This document shows, piece after piece, positions 27,220 to 36,206 of a DNA stretch of 64,000 bases. The position numbers and the translations under genes are program-made. Source of the DNA: Caldalkalibacillus mannanilyticus JCM 10596 (GTDB lineage: Bacteria; Bacillota; Bacilli; Caldalkalibacillales; JCM-10596); the NCBI RefSeq assembly GCF_000615945.1, contig NZ_BAMO01000012.1:1-64000 (forward strand). Reading direction: 5' to 3'. The first letter of the stretch is position 1. Each line of letters begins with the position of its first letter. The notes beneath the pieces are model-generated. The model made no database searches and was not told where the DNA came from. It saw only the letters and a program-made list of their open reading frames with translations.

Positions 27220-27254
27220 AATGGAGGTCTCTCCAGCAATAAGGGGGGTAAATA

Positions 27255-28031
27255 ATGGCTAACAATCACGATAAGGATATTAAGTATGTTGGGGATTCGA
27301 GGATTACTGCGAAACGTACTCCTAATATCCCACCTGATTATTCTGAATTTCCCGGGAAGACAGAGCCTTTCTGGCCGAACTTCCTACTAAGAGAATGGAT
27401 GGTAGGAGCAGTTGTATTAATTGGATTCTTAGTCTTAACGGTTTCACATGAACCACCACTTCAAATTAAGGCTGACCCCACTGATACAAACTATCTACCT
27501 ATACCTGACTGGTATTTTCTATTCTTATATCAATTATTAAAGTATACGTATGCTTCAGGACCTTATGAGTTAATCGGCTCCGTTGTTATTCCTGGTTTGG
27601 CTTTCGGTGGCTTGTTTTTAGCACCGTGGTTAGATAACGGTCCTGAAAGAAGACCTTCTAAACGTCCTGTTGCTACCGGTTTAATGCTGATGACCATCGT
27701 AGCTATTTTCTACTTAACATGGCAAGCGGCTGATCACCATGATTGGACGCAGGATGAGCGGTACTCAGCCAAGAATCAAGTAGCCATAGATACCAATACA
27801 GACGGCTATATCCAATATTCAAGTTATTCCTGTATAGGATGTCATGGAGATCAGCTTCAAGGTGGAGCCGCTGGACCTTCCCTTGCGAAGGTTGGTGCAG
27901 AACACGATGCTGACTATATCAGAGATGTTATAGTCAATGGTAGTGAAAACCAAGCAATGCCTGGCGGACAATTTGGAGGTACTGAAGAGGAATTAGAAGT
28001 ATTAGTAGAATGGTTATCAAGTCTAGAATAA
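27255..28031 (+). CDS. qcrC: Menaquinol:cytochrome c reductase, cytochrome b/c subunit
   Basis: The 258-residue protein fuses a subunit-IV-like part with three helices (PIPDWYFLFLYQLLKYTYAS) to a C-terminal cytochrome c domain with one heme site, CIGCHGDQLQGG (about residue 195). A Met in QAMPGGQFGG is a likely axial ligand. The b/c fusion is characteristic of Bacillales. It ends the operon at a strong terminator. Confidence 0.96.
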   Translation: MANNHDKDIKYVGDSRITAKRTPNIPPDYSEFPGKTEPFWPNFLLREWMVGAVVLIGFLVLTVSHEPPLQIKADPTDTNYLPIPDWYFLFLYQLLKYTYASGPYELIGSVVIPGLAFGGLFLAPWLDNGPERRPSKRPVATGLMLMTIVAIFYLTWQAADHHDWTQDERYSAKNQVAIDTNTDGYIQYSSYSCIGCHGDQLQGGAAGPSLAKVGAEHDADYIRDVIVNGSENQAMPGGQFGGTEEELEVLVEWLSSLE

Positions 28032-28040
28032 AGCTTAAGA

Positions 28041-28073
28041 GAAAGCTGACTCAGAATGAGTCAGCTTTCTTTA
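28041..28073 (+). terminator. Terminator after qcrC
   Basis: A perfect 13-bp stem, GAAAGCTGACTCA with TGAGTCAGCTTTC, has a GAA loop and is followed by TTTAT. Confidence 0.88.
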
Positions 28074-28131
28074 TCACGTTCTAAGCATCGGTAAGACTCC
28101 CTCCTCTATAAGGAGGGAGATAGAAGTCTAC
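28070..28131. repeat. Palindromic intergenic element, copy B
   Basis: The left half (28070-28109, starting TTTATCACGTTCTAAGC) matches copy A at 25248 in 35 of 39 bases. The right half has diverged but still pairs: CTCCCTCCT with AGGAGGGAG around CTATA, extended by GTAAGACT with AGTCTAC. It lies between the qcrC terminator and ypjA. Confidence 0.75.
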
Positions 28132-28155
28132 TTTACATAAGGTGGGGGTGTTTTC

Positions 28156-28764
28156 GTGTTTCTTTGGAGTTATTTCATCTCTTGGTTAGGGAAAAGATCG
28201 ACTCTATGGTTGGTACTGATGATTAATTTTCTGGGTACGATCTACGGTTACTATTGGTATAAGGAGCAGTTACTTCAAACAAGCTGGTGGCTATGGCCTT
28301 TTGTGCCTGATAGTCCGACGGCAAGTTTATTTTTTTGTTTCGTATTAATTGCTTTATTATTACATAAAAAATGGCCACTTGTTGAAGCATATGCAGCAGT
28401 AACATTATTTAAGTATGGGATCTGGGCAACCATTATGATTCTGTGGACCAATCAGCTTGGAGGTAAGCTTCAATGGGAGCACTATATGCTAATGACCTCA
28501 CATGTAGCCATGGCAGTACAAGCCCTGCTATACAATCGCTATTATTCATTTAAGCTCAAGCATGTAGCCATTGTTGCTTTATTAACAATCACCAATGACC
28601 TATATGACTATACATTAGGGATTTATCCTACACTGGATTGGCGCTTGGAATCCTATCTATCTACAGTCTATTTATTTACTTTTAGTTTAAGTATTCTAAG
28701 TGTATTTTTATTTAGTTTATTAGTAAAATTAAGGTTAGAAGAAAAAAATAAAATCCTTTCCTGA
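28156..28764 (+). CDS. ypjA: YpjA, DUF1405 membrane protein
   Basis: The 202-residue protein has about six membrane helices and the DUF1405 pattern, including PFVPDSPTASLFF, LFKYGIWATIMILWTN and NDLYDYTLGIYPTL. YpjA has no established function. The GTG at 28156 is the first start after an AAGGTGGGGGTG stretch. Position directly after qcrC agrees with B. subtilis. Confidence 0.9.
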   Translation: MFLWSYFISWLGKRSTLWLVLMINFLGTIYGYYWYKEQLLQTSWWLWPFVPDSPTASLFFCFVLIALLLHKKWPLVEAYAAVTLFKYGIWATIMILWTNQLGGKLQWEHYMLMTSHVAMAVQALLYNRYYSFKLKHVAIVALLTITNDLYDYTLGIYPTLDWRLESYLSTVYLFTFSLSILSVFLFSLLVKLRLEEKNKILS

Positions 28765-28825
28765 TTTTTTAGCATAAACTTGTCCTTTTCCCCATAGTAT
28801 GAATTACTAAGGGAGGGGTTTCATA

Positions 28826-29656
28826 ATGAAATTTATAACTAAAGGAACTATTCATGTACTAATGATCGTTGTCTTATTACTTTCATTTCATCACTTAGGG
28901 TATGCGAGTCATGGACCGGATGATCTTGAATCGATTCGGGAGTGGCAAAGGCTTAATGAATTTGCAGAAGAGGCCCTCTTTTTGTTGAATAAAAATGAGT
29001 TTGAGGCAACAAAAAAAACATTGAATGATTTATCCGCACACTTTTTAACGTTGGACACGGCGAAATATTTGGGACAGGTTGAACAGGTACATGTGATATT
29101 AAGTACAATAGTAGAAGCAAAAGAAACCTTAAACAAGGTTGAATTTGATATCAAACAGGCAGAAAGTAAATTGCTGAGAATGAGATTAGCATTAGATGCA
29201 GTTTCTCATCATCAACAACCATTGTGGATTAATTATTATCCTTCCTTTGTGAAAACAATGGATGACTTGCAGTATTCCTTAGAACATAATAATCGGGATC
29301 TTTTTTACCACTCGATCAATCTACTAGAAAAACACTTTGAAATGGTGCGCCCTTCTATGTATGTTAGTCATCCAGGCTCCGTGGTTGAAAAGCTTCATTC
29401 TCAGCTTGTCTATTTGACCACAAATAAAGAGGAGCTATGGAGGGAAAAGGATCGAGCAGTTGACATGCTCTCCTCCTTAGAACATGATGTAAATATTGCT
29501 TTCCTGAAGAAAAAAGAGGAGAGCTTGCAGTCCATTACTCTTCTCATCTTTGGTATTAGCACACTTATTCTTTCTGTATTATCTTATGTTGCTTGGAGAA
29601 AGTATAGAGGAGAACGAGAAAGAAGACCAATTACATGGAAAAAATTCATGGATTAA
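28826..29656 (+). CDS. ypjB: YpjB family protein, sporulation-related
   Basis: This 276-residue protein has an N-terminal signal peptide (cleavage possible near YASHG, about residue 30), a long helical external domain, and one C-terminal membrane helix (about 240-258) followed by a basic tail. This layout and the position after ypjA match YpjB, annotated as a sporulation protein in Bacillus on limited evidence. GGGAGGGG precedes the start. Confidence 0.85.
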   Translation: MKFITKGTIHVLMIVVLLLSFHHLGYASHGPDDLESIREWQRLNEFAEEALFLLNKNEFEATKKTLNDLSAHFLTLDTAKYLGQVEQVHVILSTIVEAKETLNKVEFDIKQAESKLLRMRLALDAVSHHQQPLWINYYPSFVKTMDDLQYSLEHNNRDLFYHSINLLEKHFEMVRPSMYVSHPGSVVEKLHSQLVYLTTNKEELWREKDRAVDMLSSLEHDVNIAFLKKKEESLQSITLLIFGISTLILSVLSYVAWRKYRGERERRPITWKKFMD

Positions 29657-29760
29657 ATATTGACTATTTTTGACCAAAAATCTTATAATATAGATAGAAA
29701 AGCGAACAGAGAAGATACAGCAGCTTTTCAACATTGTTCAAAACTTTTAGGAGGTAAGAT

Positions 29761-30438
29761 ATGGGATTTCTTGTCTATTTTATCATTATTTTAGCTGTAC
29801 CAATACTCATTCAATTGTATCTAAAAAGAACATATGCAAGCTTCTTAAAAGTGTCCGCCTCATCCGGATTAACTGGTGCTGAAGCCGCTAGAAAAATCTT
29901 AGATGAAAACGGCTTATATAACGTGACCGTTGAAGTGGTCAAAGGAAAGCTGTCCGATCATTATGATCCAACTGCGAAAGTAGTCCGTTTGTCAGAGGAT
30001 AACTACTTTGGAACATCTATTGCTTCTATTTCAGTGGCGATTCATGAGGTAGGTCATGCAATTCAGGATCAAGAAGGATATCCTGCCTTAAGACTTAGAC
30101 ATTCCCTAGTACCTATAGCTAACTTAGGCTCTAACTTTTCATTTTTCCTTATTCTTGGCGGAATTCTTTTTCAGGTTTCAGGGCTCTTCTTATTAGGAAT
30201 TGCTTTTTTTGCCGCAGCGGTGCTTTTCCAGGTAGTTACCTTGCCTGTAGAGTTTAATGCTTCTTCAAGAGCATTAACAGCTATGGTGGGCTCAGGGTTG
30301 ATCAAGAATAATGAAGAAGCAGGAGCTAGAAAAGTTCTGAATGCAGCAGCATTAACCTATGTTGCCGCAACGGTAATTGCCATCATGGAATTATTGCGGT
30401 TTGTATTAATGTATGTTGGAATGAATAATGACGATTAA
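29761..30438 (+). CDS. Membrane zinc metallopeptidase, YugP family
   Basis: The 225-residue membrane protein has the zinc motif HEVGH in AIHEVGHAIQDQEGYPALR (about residues 97-115), with membrane helices at the N terminus, in the middle and at the C terminus. The third ligand is likely in LPVEFNASSRA. It resembles B. subtilis YugP. Substrate is unknown. It starts behind AGGAGG and ends at a clean terminator. B. subtilis has no such gene at this place. Confidence 0.9.
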   Translation: MGFLVYFIIILAVPILIQLYLKRTYASFLKVSASSGLTGAEAARKILDENGLYNVTVEVVKGKLSDHYDPTAKVVRLSEDNYFGTSIASISVAIHEVGHAIQDQEGYPALRLRHSLVPIANLGSNFSFFLILGGILFQVSGLFLLGIAFFAAAVLFQVVTLPVEFNASSRALTAMVGSGLIKNNEEAGARKVLNAAALTYVAATVIAIMELLRFVLMYVGMNNDD

Positions 30439-30451
30439 AATTAAAATGTTG

Positions 30452-30478
30452 AACCTCTCCAATTGGAGAGGTTTTTTT
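30452..30478 (+). terminator. Terminator between the metallopeptidase and the convergent lipoprotein gene
   Basis: A perfect 9-bp stem AACCTCTCC/GGAGAGGTT has an AATT loop and a seven-T tail. Confidence 0.92.
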
Positions 30479-30492
30479 CGTGCAACGAAATA

Positions 30493-31086
30493 TTAATGAT
30501 GCTTACCATGATTTTGGTGAGAAGGATGGGGGCTACCGTTATTCATGGAGTACCCTCGAAGTTGATCATACAATTCAATTTGTTCAGCGCTGAAAATTTC
30601 CGCAGTAGCAAGATGGGCATTTAAATGAATGCTTCTTAATTCCCCATCTAATAAGGCAATCTTTTGGCTCATCATTTCCACGTCTTGAAGCGTGATTCTT
30701 CGGTTTCTAAACTCTTCTTCAAATTGTGTTTCAAGGTCAATGATTTTAGCTCCTACTTTTTTTGCTTCGTCCTTCATTTCCTGAAAAAGTTCCTTTAGTG
30801 TTTGCTCTTGTTCATTGGTTAGAGAAAGCTCAGCCGCTAGCTCTAGGGCATGGAGAGGACCTGGATAACTATTCAATTCTGCCGTTAAGGCGTAGCCTGC
30901 TCCTGCCCCATTAAGTAAAGCATGAATCCTGTCTTCAGACATCGCCTTGATTTCTCTGTCGGTCATATCAACGTAGGGGCTTATGGACTCAGGTGATGTA
31001 AGAGTGTTGCCTTCGTTATGTAATGAGAAGCATCCTGATAAAAAGAAGGTGATTGCCACAAGTAAGAGGTAAGCTTTGTTCTGCAT
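30493..31086 (-). CDS. Lipoprotein with Spy/CpxP-like helical domain
   Basis: The 197-residue protein has a lipobox, LSGC, after a hydrophobic signal, so it should be anchored outside the membrane. The rest is helical with LTNEQEQTLKELFQEMKDEA, the LTxxQ-type segment of Spy/CpxP-like envelope stress and metal-binding proteins. A His-rich tail (HPSHQNHGKHH) could bind metal. It starts right after the MarR gene stop (TGAATG) behind AAAGGAG, so it is translationally coupled to the regulator. Confidence 0.82.
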   Translation of the reverse strand: MQNKAYLLLVAITFFLSGCFSLHNEGNTLTSPESISPYVDMTDREIKAMSEDRIHALLNGAGAGYALTAELNSYPGPLHALELAAELSLTNEQEQTLKELFQEMKDEAKKVGAKIIDLETQFEEEFRNRRITLQDVEMMSQKIALLDGELRSIHLNAHLATAEIFSAEQIELYDQLRGYSMNNGSPHPSHQNHGKHH

Positions 31087-31530
31087 TCATATGTCTCCTT
31101 TCTTATTTTCTTCATCAATAGCCCGAATAAGGATATTCATTGACTCTACAACTTGCTCAAGTTTTTCTTCTGGAATATTGGCTGCAATACGATCAAATTT
31201 CTCTTTTCTAGATTGGTCTAGCCTGTGCGCCACATTTTCGCCTTTTTCACTAAGCTTTAGTAATTTTACGCGTTGATCGGAGGCAGAAGCTTCTCGCTCT
31301 AACCATCCTTTTCTTTCTAACTGCTGGAGCAACCGACTGACTGAGCTTTTTTCGAGCTGAAGTATTTGTGTTAACTCTGTTTGTGTCAGCCGCTTTTTTT
31401 TGTGAAGTTCCATAATTGTATGAGCTTCCGAAATGGATAAAGGCTGTCCACAGGGGGTTCGCTCGGCATGATGAAGTCCCAAAGAGCGAATAATTGTAAT
31501 CATTTGATTATGAAAATGAAAATGGGTCAA
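31087..31530 (-). CDS. MarR-family transcriptional regulator
   Basis: The 147-residue protein has the winged-helix MarR core: LTQTELTQILQLEKSSVSRL, LLQQLERKGWLEREA and SASDQRVKLLKLSEKGE. The start is probably TTG 31530, since AAAGGAGAGGAG lies directly ahead; an ATG at 31548 has no ribosome site. Two inverted repeats lie over its promoter, so it likely represses itself and the lipoprotein gene. The signal is unknown; the lipoprotein suggests metal or envelope stress. Confidence 0.9.
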   Translation of the reverse strand: MTHFHFHNQMITIIRSLGLHHAERTPCGQPLSISEAHTIMELHKKKRLTQTELTQILQLEKSSVSRLLQQLERKGWLEREASASDQRVKLLKLSEKGENVAHRLDQSRKEKFDRIAANIPEEKLEQVVESMNILIRAIDEENKKGDI

Positions 31531-31557
31531 TCGCTCCTCTCCTTTCATTCGAAATAA

Positions 31558-31615
31558 GTTGTATGAAACAACCTTCTTTTAGTTGTATTATACAACTAAA
31601 AATGGATCTTGTAAA
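31558..31615 (-). promoter_or_regulatory. Promoter and two operators of the marR-lipoprotein operon
   Basis: On the minus strand TTTACA (31615-31610) and TATAAT (31592-31587) have a 17-base spacer. The -10 lies inside a perfect 21-base palindrome with 10-bp arms, TTAGTTGTAT and ATACAACTAA (31579-31599). A related site, GTTGT-N5-ACAAC, lies at 31558-31572. This is the expected layout for autorepression by a MarR dimer. Confidence 0.85.
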
Positions 31616-31719
31616 GAGCGTGATCATTTCTCTGCTTGAACAAAATCCTTTGAGTTATACAAGTCCACTTGGATTAGTGCTATAATATAAAGTAACTTGG
31701 CTACAGGGGGTAATTGTCA

Positions 31720-34623
31720 TTGCGCACTATTAACGTAGAATACTCTGACCAATTTGATTTATATACATTTATTCGCGATCAGGAGATACACAAAAAAGAT
31801 CAGATATTGATACAGGTGTTCACGTCTTATGTGGATGAAGAATACATTCATTCGTTACGTAGTCATTTACTTGATGTATTACCTCAGGCAACCATCATAG
31901 GAACAACAACTGATGGTGAAATATTAAATGGCCAAATTCTAACCCAAAGCACAGTTTTATCTTTTACAATATTTGAAAAAACAAGTCTATCGGCAACCTG
32001 CATCGAGTATGCCAGCAGCTCTTGTTATCAGACAGGAGTGGAACTGGCAAGGAGAGTGGTGACTAAACGGACTAAAGCCCTTCTTGTTTTCGCTGATGGT
32101 TTAAATACGAATGGAAATCAATTATTAAATGGAATTGAATCTGTTGCAGAATCTCTAGTCGTAGCTGGTGGTTTAGCAGGAGACGGAGGTTTCTTTGTCA
32201 ATACCTTTGTCTTTACCAATCATAAGCTGACGAATAATGGTGTTGTGGCAGTTGCCTTAGATAGTGACGACCTACTTATTAATACCGCCTTCAGCATAGA
32301 TTGGCATAATATTGGGAAGGTATTTACAGTGACGAATGCTGTTGATAATAGAGTTTACACCATTGATCATAAACCAGTGCTTGATATCTACAAGCGCTAC
32401 CTTGGGGAAGCCATTCTAGAAAGAATGCCCCTTCCTAGTTTTCCATTAATTGTGGAGCGAGATGGATTACCTATCGCACGATCCGTGCTTGCGATTCATT
32501 CAGATGGTTCAATCTCTTACACAGGAGATCTGTTAGACGGAGAGAAGGTTCAATTTGCTTTCGGGAATACGGAAAAGTTACTATCTTCAACTAGAAAACT
32601 AGCCCACTCGATAAGCAAACAACCTGTAGAATCAATGTTTATCTACTCTTGTATGGCAAGGAGAAGATATTTATTTAATGGAGAGGATGTTCAAACATCC
32701 CCCTTACAATCAGTGGCACCAACGGTAGGGTTCTACTCCTATGGAGAGTTTTATCATAATAAAGGTAGAAATGAGTTATTATCTCAAAGTCTAACCATTC
32801 TGATTCTTTCAGAAAGTGAGGAAGTGCCGCATAAAGAATTTACATTAGAAGAGGAAATGGAAAATCATCAACCCATGATTGATAATTTACAAGTACTCTC
32901 TAACCTTGTTAAGGTTTCCACTGAAGATTTTCAGCTTCTCAACGAATCATTAGAGGAATCTGAACAGCGTTATAAATCTCTTTTTGAACATAATCCAGAT
33001 ATTGTTTACTCGCTGGACCTTAATGGAAAGCTCGTTTCTATGAATAAAGCGTATTCTAAAATATTGGGCTATCAATTAGATGATATTGAAACGATATTTA
33101 AGAGAATGGATCGTAAGGAAAAGCGGAGAATCATCAAATATTGGAGAAAGATTATTCAAGGTCATTCAGAAGCATTTGAAGTAAAAGCAACGCATCAAAA
33201 TGGATCAAAGATGTATTTTCATTTAACGAAAATTCCGATTATCGTAAATCAAAAAGTGGTAGGGGTCTATGGAATAGCCAAGGATATCACTCAGCAGAAA
33301 AAAGTTGAAAATCAAATTGCCCAGCTTGCCTATTATGATTCATTGACGGATTTGCCCAATAGGGTCCTCTTTAATGAAATATTGAAGACAAGCCTCCAAA
33401 AGGCAAAGCAGAAACAACGAATGCTGGCGCTCCTCTTTATTGATTTGGATCGCTTTAAAACAATTAATGATACCTTAGGTCATTTTGTGGGAGATCAGCT
33501 ACTGAAGAGAATCGCCAAACGTTTACGCAACGTAATTAGCACCAAAGGAACCGTAGCGAGATTTAGTGGGGATGAATTTATTATCTTACTTGATTCGATA
33601 GAGGACGTAAGAGAAGTTGAAGATATGGTTCGAAGTTTGTTGCAAGCCATGAAAGAACCGAATCTGGTGAATGGTCAAGAGCTTATTATTTCTACTAGTA
33701 TTGGAGTTAGTATGTACCCAGAAAACGGGCATGATGCTGATTCCCTCATGAAAAATGCGGATAGTGCGATGCACAAGGCTAAAAAACAAGGAAGAAATCG
33801 ATACCAATTCTTTACCACGGAGCTGAATGAAAAAAAAGCTTTAGAAAGCTTATTGCTTGAAAATCATTTGCGTAAAGCCTTAGAAAAAAATGAATTTATT
33901 CTGCATTATCAGCCCTTTATTTCTTTGCATACGAATCAGATCGAAGGCTGTGAAGCTCTGATTCGTTGGAAGCATCCAGAGTTAGGTTTAATTTCGCCCG
34001 CGACCTTTATTCCTTTAGCGGAGGAAATGGGACTGATTGATGAAATCGGTAATTGGGTGATTCGAACAGCATGTCATCAGAATAGGGTATGGCAATTGCT
34101 GGGTTACTCTCCTATCACCATGTCAGTCAATGTATCTGGACAGCAGTTTCAGAGGTCTGATTTTGTCGATCAAGTGAAGGAGATCTTAGAAGAAACGTTT
34201 TTAGACCCAGAGTATCTACACTTGGAAATTACAGAGAGTATTGCTCTAGAAGATGTTTTGCATACAATGAGTGTATTGAATGAACTAAGTGAACTAGGTG
34301 TTGGAGTAGCGATGGATGACTTTGGAACAGGGTACTCCTCCTTAAGCTATTTAAAGGATTTTCCCATCGATATTTTAAAAATTGACCGTTCCTTTATTCG
34401 TAATATTTCACTATTTGAAAGAGAAACAGCCATTGTGAAAGCGATTATTTCCATGTCCAAGAGCTTAATGATTCGAGTCTTAGCAGAAGGTGTAGAAACA
34501 GAGGAGCAGCTCTATAATTTGAGAGAGTGTGGCTGTGATATCATTCAAGGCTTCTTATTCAGTAAGCCCCTTCCTCAAAAAGAATTTGAAGTGCTTCTCC
34601 AAAATAAATATTCCTTAGACTAA
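31720..34623 (+). CDS. Cyclic-di-GMP protein with FIST, PAS, GGDEF and EAL domains
   Basis: The protein has about 967 residues. A FIST sensory region fills residues 1-390. A PAS domain begins near 420 (FEHNPDIVYSLDLNGKLVSM). A diguanylate-cyclase domain begins near 535 with active loop SGDEF instead of GGDEF (about 615). An EAL phosphodiesterase domain follows, with EALIRW (about 744), NVSGQQF, MDDFGTGYSS, KIDRSFI and AEGVETEEQL all intact. No membrane helix is present. The full EAL set predicts c-di-GMP breakdown; whether the cyclase works is unsure. The TTG at 31720 fits AGGGGG better than the TTG at 31714. Confidence 0.92.
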   Translation: MRTINVEYSDQFDLYTFIRDQEIHKKDQILIQVFTSYVDEEYIHSLRSHLLDVLPQATIIGTTTDGEILNGQILTQSTVLSFTIFEKTSLSATCIEYASSSCYQTGVELARRVVTKRTKALLVFADGLNTNGNQLLNGIESVAESLVVAGGLAGDGGFFVNTFVFTNHKLTNNGVVAVALDSDDLLINTAFSIDWHNIGKVFTVTNAVDNRVYTIDHKPVLDIYKRYLGEAILERMPLPSFPLIVERDGLPIARSVLAIHSDGSISYTGDLLDGEKVQFAFGNTEKLLSSTRKLAHSISKQPVESMFIYSCMARRRYLFNGEDVQTSPLQSVAPTVGFYSYGEFYHNKGRNELLSQSLTILILSESEEVPHKEFTLEEEMENHQPMIDNLQVLSNLVKVSTEDFQLLNESLEESEQRYKSLFEHNPDIVYSLDLNGKLVSMNKAYSKILGYQLDDIETIFKRMDRKEKRRIIKYWRKIIQGHSEAFEVKATHQNGSKMYFHLTKIPIIVNQKVVGVYGIAKDITQQKKVENQIAQLAYYDSLTDLPNRVLFNEILKTSLQKAKQKQRMLALLFIDLDRFKTINDTLGHFVGDQLLKRIAKRLRNVISTKGTVARFSGDEFIILLDSIEDVREVEDMVRSLLQAMKEPNLVNGQELIISTSIGVSMYPENGHDADSLMKNADSAMHKAKKQGRNRYQFFTTELNEKKALESLLLENHLRKALEKNEFILHYQPFISLHTNQIEGCEALIRWKHPELGLISPATFIPLAEEMGLIDEIGNWVIRTACHQNRVWQLLGYSPITMSVNVSGQQFQRSDFVDQVKEILEETFLDPEYLHLEITESIALEDVLHTMSVLNELSELGVGVAMDDFGTGYSSLSYLKDFPIDILKIDRSFIRNISLFERETAIVKAIISMSKSLMIRVLAEGVETEEQLYNLRECGCDIIQGFLFSKPLPQKEFEVLLQNKYSLD

Positions 34624-34630
34624 CAGGAAA

Positions 34631-34672
34631 AAAACGGGTATCTTTGCAGTAGACACAAGATACCCGTTTTGT
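34631..34672. terminator. Bidirectional terminator between convergent genes
   Basis: AAAACGGGTATCTT (34631-34644) is the exact reverse complement of AAGATACCCGTTTT (34657-34670). The A run on one side and the T run on the other allow termination from both directions. Confidence 0.92.
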
Positions 34673-34686
34673 TGTCTCTTTCTTCC

Positions 34687-35547
34687 TTACTCTTCTCTTA
34701 ATGGTTTCTTCTGTTCGTCATGGGTGAATCCTTCACCAAGCACATCATGCACATCATTGACAGCTACGAAGGCATACGGGTCAATGGATTTTACTAAATT
34801 TTTTAAGCGAACAATCTCATTACGACTCACGACACAGTAGAGGATTTCTTTTTCACTTCCAGTAAAAGCCCCTCTGCCTTGGAGCATAGTCGTTCCTCTA
34901 TCCATTTCCTTTAGAATTTTACTGGCAATCTCCTGAGCCGATTCGGAAATGATCATGGTTGCTTTTGCTGCATAAGCTCCCTCTTGCATAAAATCAATAA
35001 CTCTAGCCCCGACGAAGACCGCCACGATGGTATACATAGCCAGCTTATGATCTAGATAGATTAGGGAGAAGGTAATCACAGCTAAATCGAAGGCAAACAT
35101 CGTTCTCCCCATACTCCAGCCATAGTACTTGGCACAGAGTCTGGCAATGATATCGACTCCCCCTGTTGTCCCTCCATAGCGAAAAACAATCCCTAAGCCA
35201 ACACCAGCACAAACCCCTGCATAAAGGGCTGCAAGAAGCAAATCATCTCCAAGATAGAGTTTGAAATCCTCGAAAAGCCATAGAAAAATAGATACAGATA
35301 CCGTTCCAATAATGGTATAAATAAATGAGTTCTTACCAAGTACTTTCCAACCAATGAAGAACAGTGGGATGTTTAAGACAAGATTCGTGATCGCTGGATT
35401 AAATTCAAACACATATTTAAGAAGGAGTGTGATTCCAGTGAATCCCCCTTCAACAAGCCTGTTGGCAATATTAAAATAATTTAATCCAAAAGAAAAAATA
35501 GCACAACCGATCAAAATCATAATGATGTTCTTCAGCTTAATTGACAT
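34687..35547 (-). CDS. ypjC: YitT-family membrane protein (YpjC-like)
   Basis: The 286-residue protein has five or six membrane helices with NIANRLVEGGFTGITLLLKY and GVGLGIVFRYGGTTGGVDII (DUF161/YitT), then a cytoplasmic DUF2179 domain with GRGAFTGSEKEILYCVVSR. Function is unknown; some relatives have been linked to transport. B. subtilis has ypjC, of this family, close to ypjB and dapB, which supports the name. The start has GGAGGGG upstream. It is the only gene of the B. subtilis-like core that reads on the minus strand. Confidence 0.85.
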   Translation of the reverse strand: MSIKLKNIIMILIGCAIFSFGLNYFNIANRLVEGGFTGITLLLKYVFEFNPAITNLVLNIPLFFIGWKVLGKNSFIYTIIGTVSVSIFLWLFEDFKLYLGDDLLLAALYAGVCAGVGLGIVFRYGGTTGGVDIIARLCAKYYGWSMGRTMFAFDLAVITFSLIYLDHKLAMYTIVAVFVGARVIDFMQEGAYAAKATMIISESAQEIASKILKEMDRGTTMLQGRGAFTGSEKEILYCVVSRNEIVRLKNLVKSIDPYAFVAVNDVHDVLGEGFTHDEQKKPLREE

Positions 35548-35696
35548 GTCAAATCCCCTCCGTATTCATAGCCAAAGCGAGCTCTCTGTAGTAAAATAAA
35601 CTTACATGATAAATTCCACCCAAGATTGTTTCGTCTTGCTCAAACATATCATATATTGTACCATGAGCGCTATGAGAAAAGGGAGTGAAGGATATC

Positions 35697-36206
35697 ATGG
35701 AGATGAAGAACAAGTATGTGCATGAAGCCTACTCAGCCATTTTTCAGCAAGATTTCAAAAGGGCGATAGACTCCTTTCGAAAAGCGATAAAAATTCATCC
35801 CAAAAACCATTCACTATACTACAAGCTATCGATCACTTATGCTAGAAATCAGAACCTGCAGCAAGCGATCGAAGCCATCCAGCAAGCCATTCACTTATCG
35901 CCGGAAAAACCGTCTTATTTAATACATTTGCAATCCTTAAAAATCAAGCAATTGGCTCGAGAAGCTAAGAAAGCTCTAGAGAATAAAAGCGATGTTGAGC
36001 CATTTATTGAGCCATTACTCGAATCTATTGAGCTAGACCCTTTGCAAATTGAACTAAAGTGGATTTTGGGATTAATTTATATGTACCTTGAAGATGATCA
36101 AAAGGCTGAAGAACAGATGCTAGAAATACTCAAGATAGATCCAGAACACAATGAAGCTTTACACTATATTAAAAATAGGAGTGAACAAAAGAGAGATGTC
36201 CATTAA
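35697..36206 (+). CDS. Small TPR-repeat protein
   Basis: The 169-residue cytoplasmic protein has three or four tetratricopeptide units (AIFQQDFKRAIDSFRKAIKI, LQQAIEAIQQAIHLSPE, DQKAEEQMLEILKIDPEH). It overlaps dapB. B. subtilis has ypjD, a MazG-type pyrophosphohydrolase, in this slot; this protein is unrelated. Start ATG 35697 follows GTGAAGG, with 35703 as an alternative. No partner is evident. Confidence 0.78.
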   Translation: MEMKNKYVHEAYSAIFQQDFKRAIDSFRKAIKIHPKNHSLYYKLSITYARNQNLQQAIEAIQQAIHLSPEKPSYLIHLQSLKIKQLAREAKKALENKSDVEPFIEPLLESIELDPLQIELKWILGLIYMYLEDDQKAEEQMLEILKIDPEHNEALHYIKNRSEQKRDVH

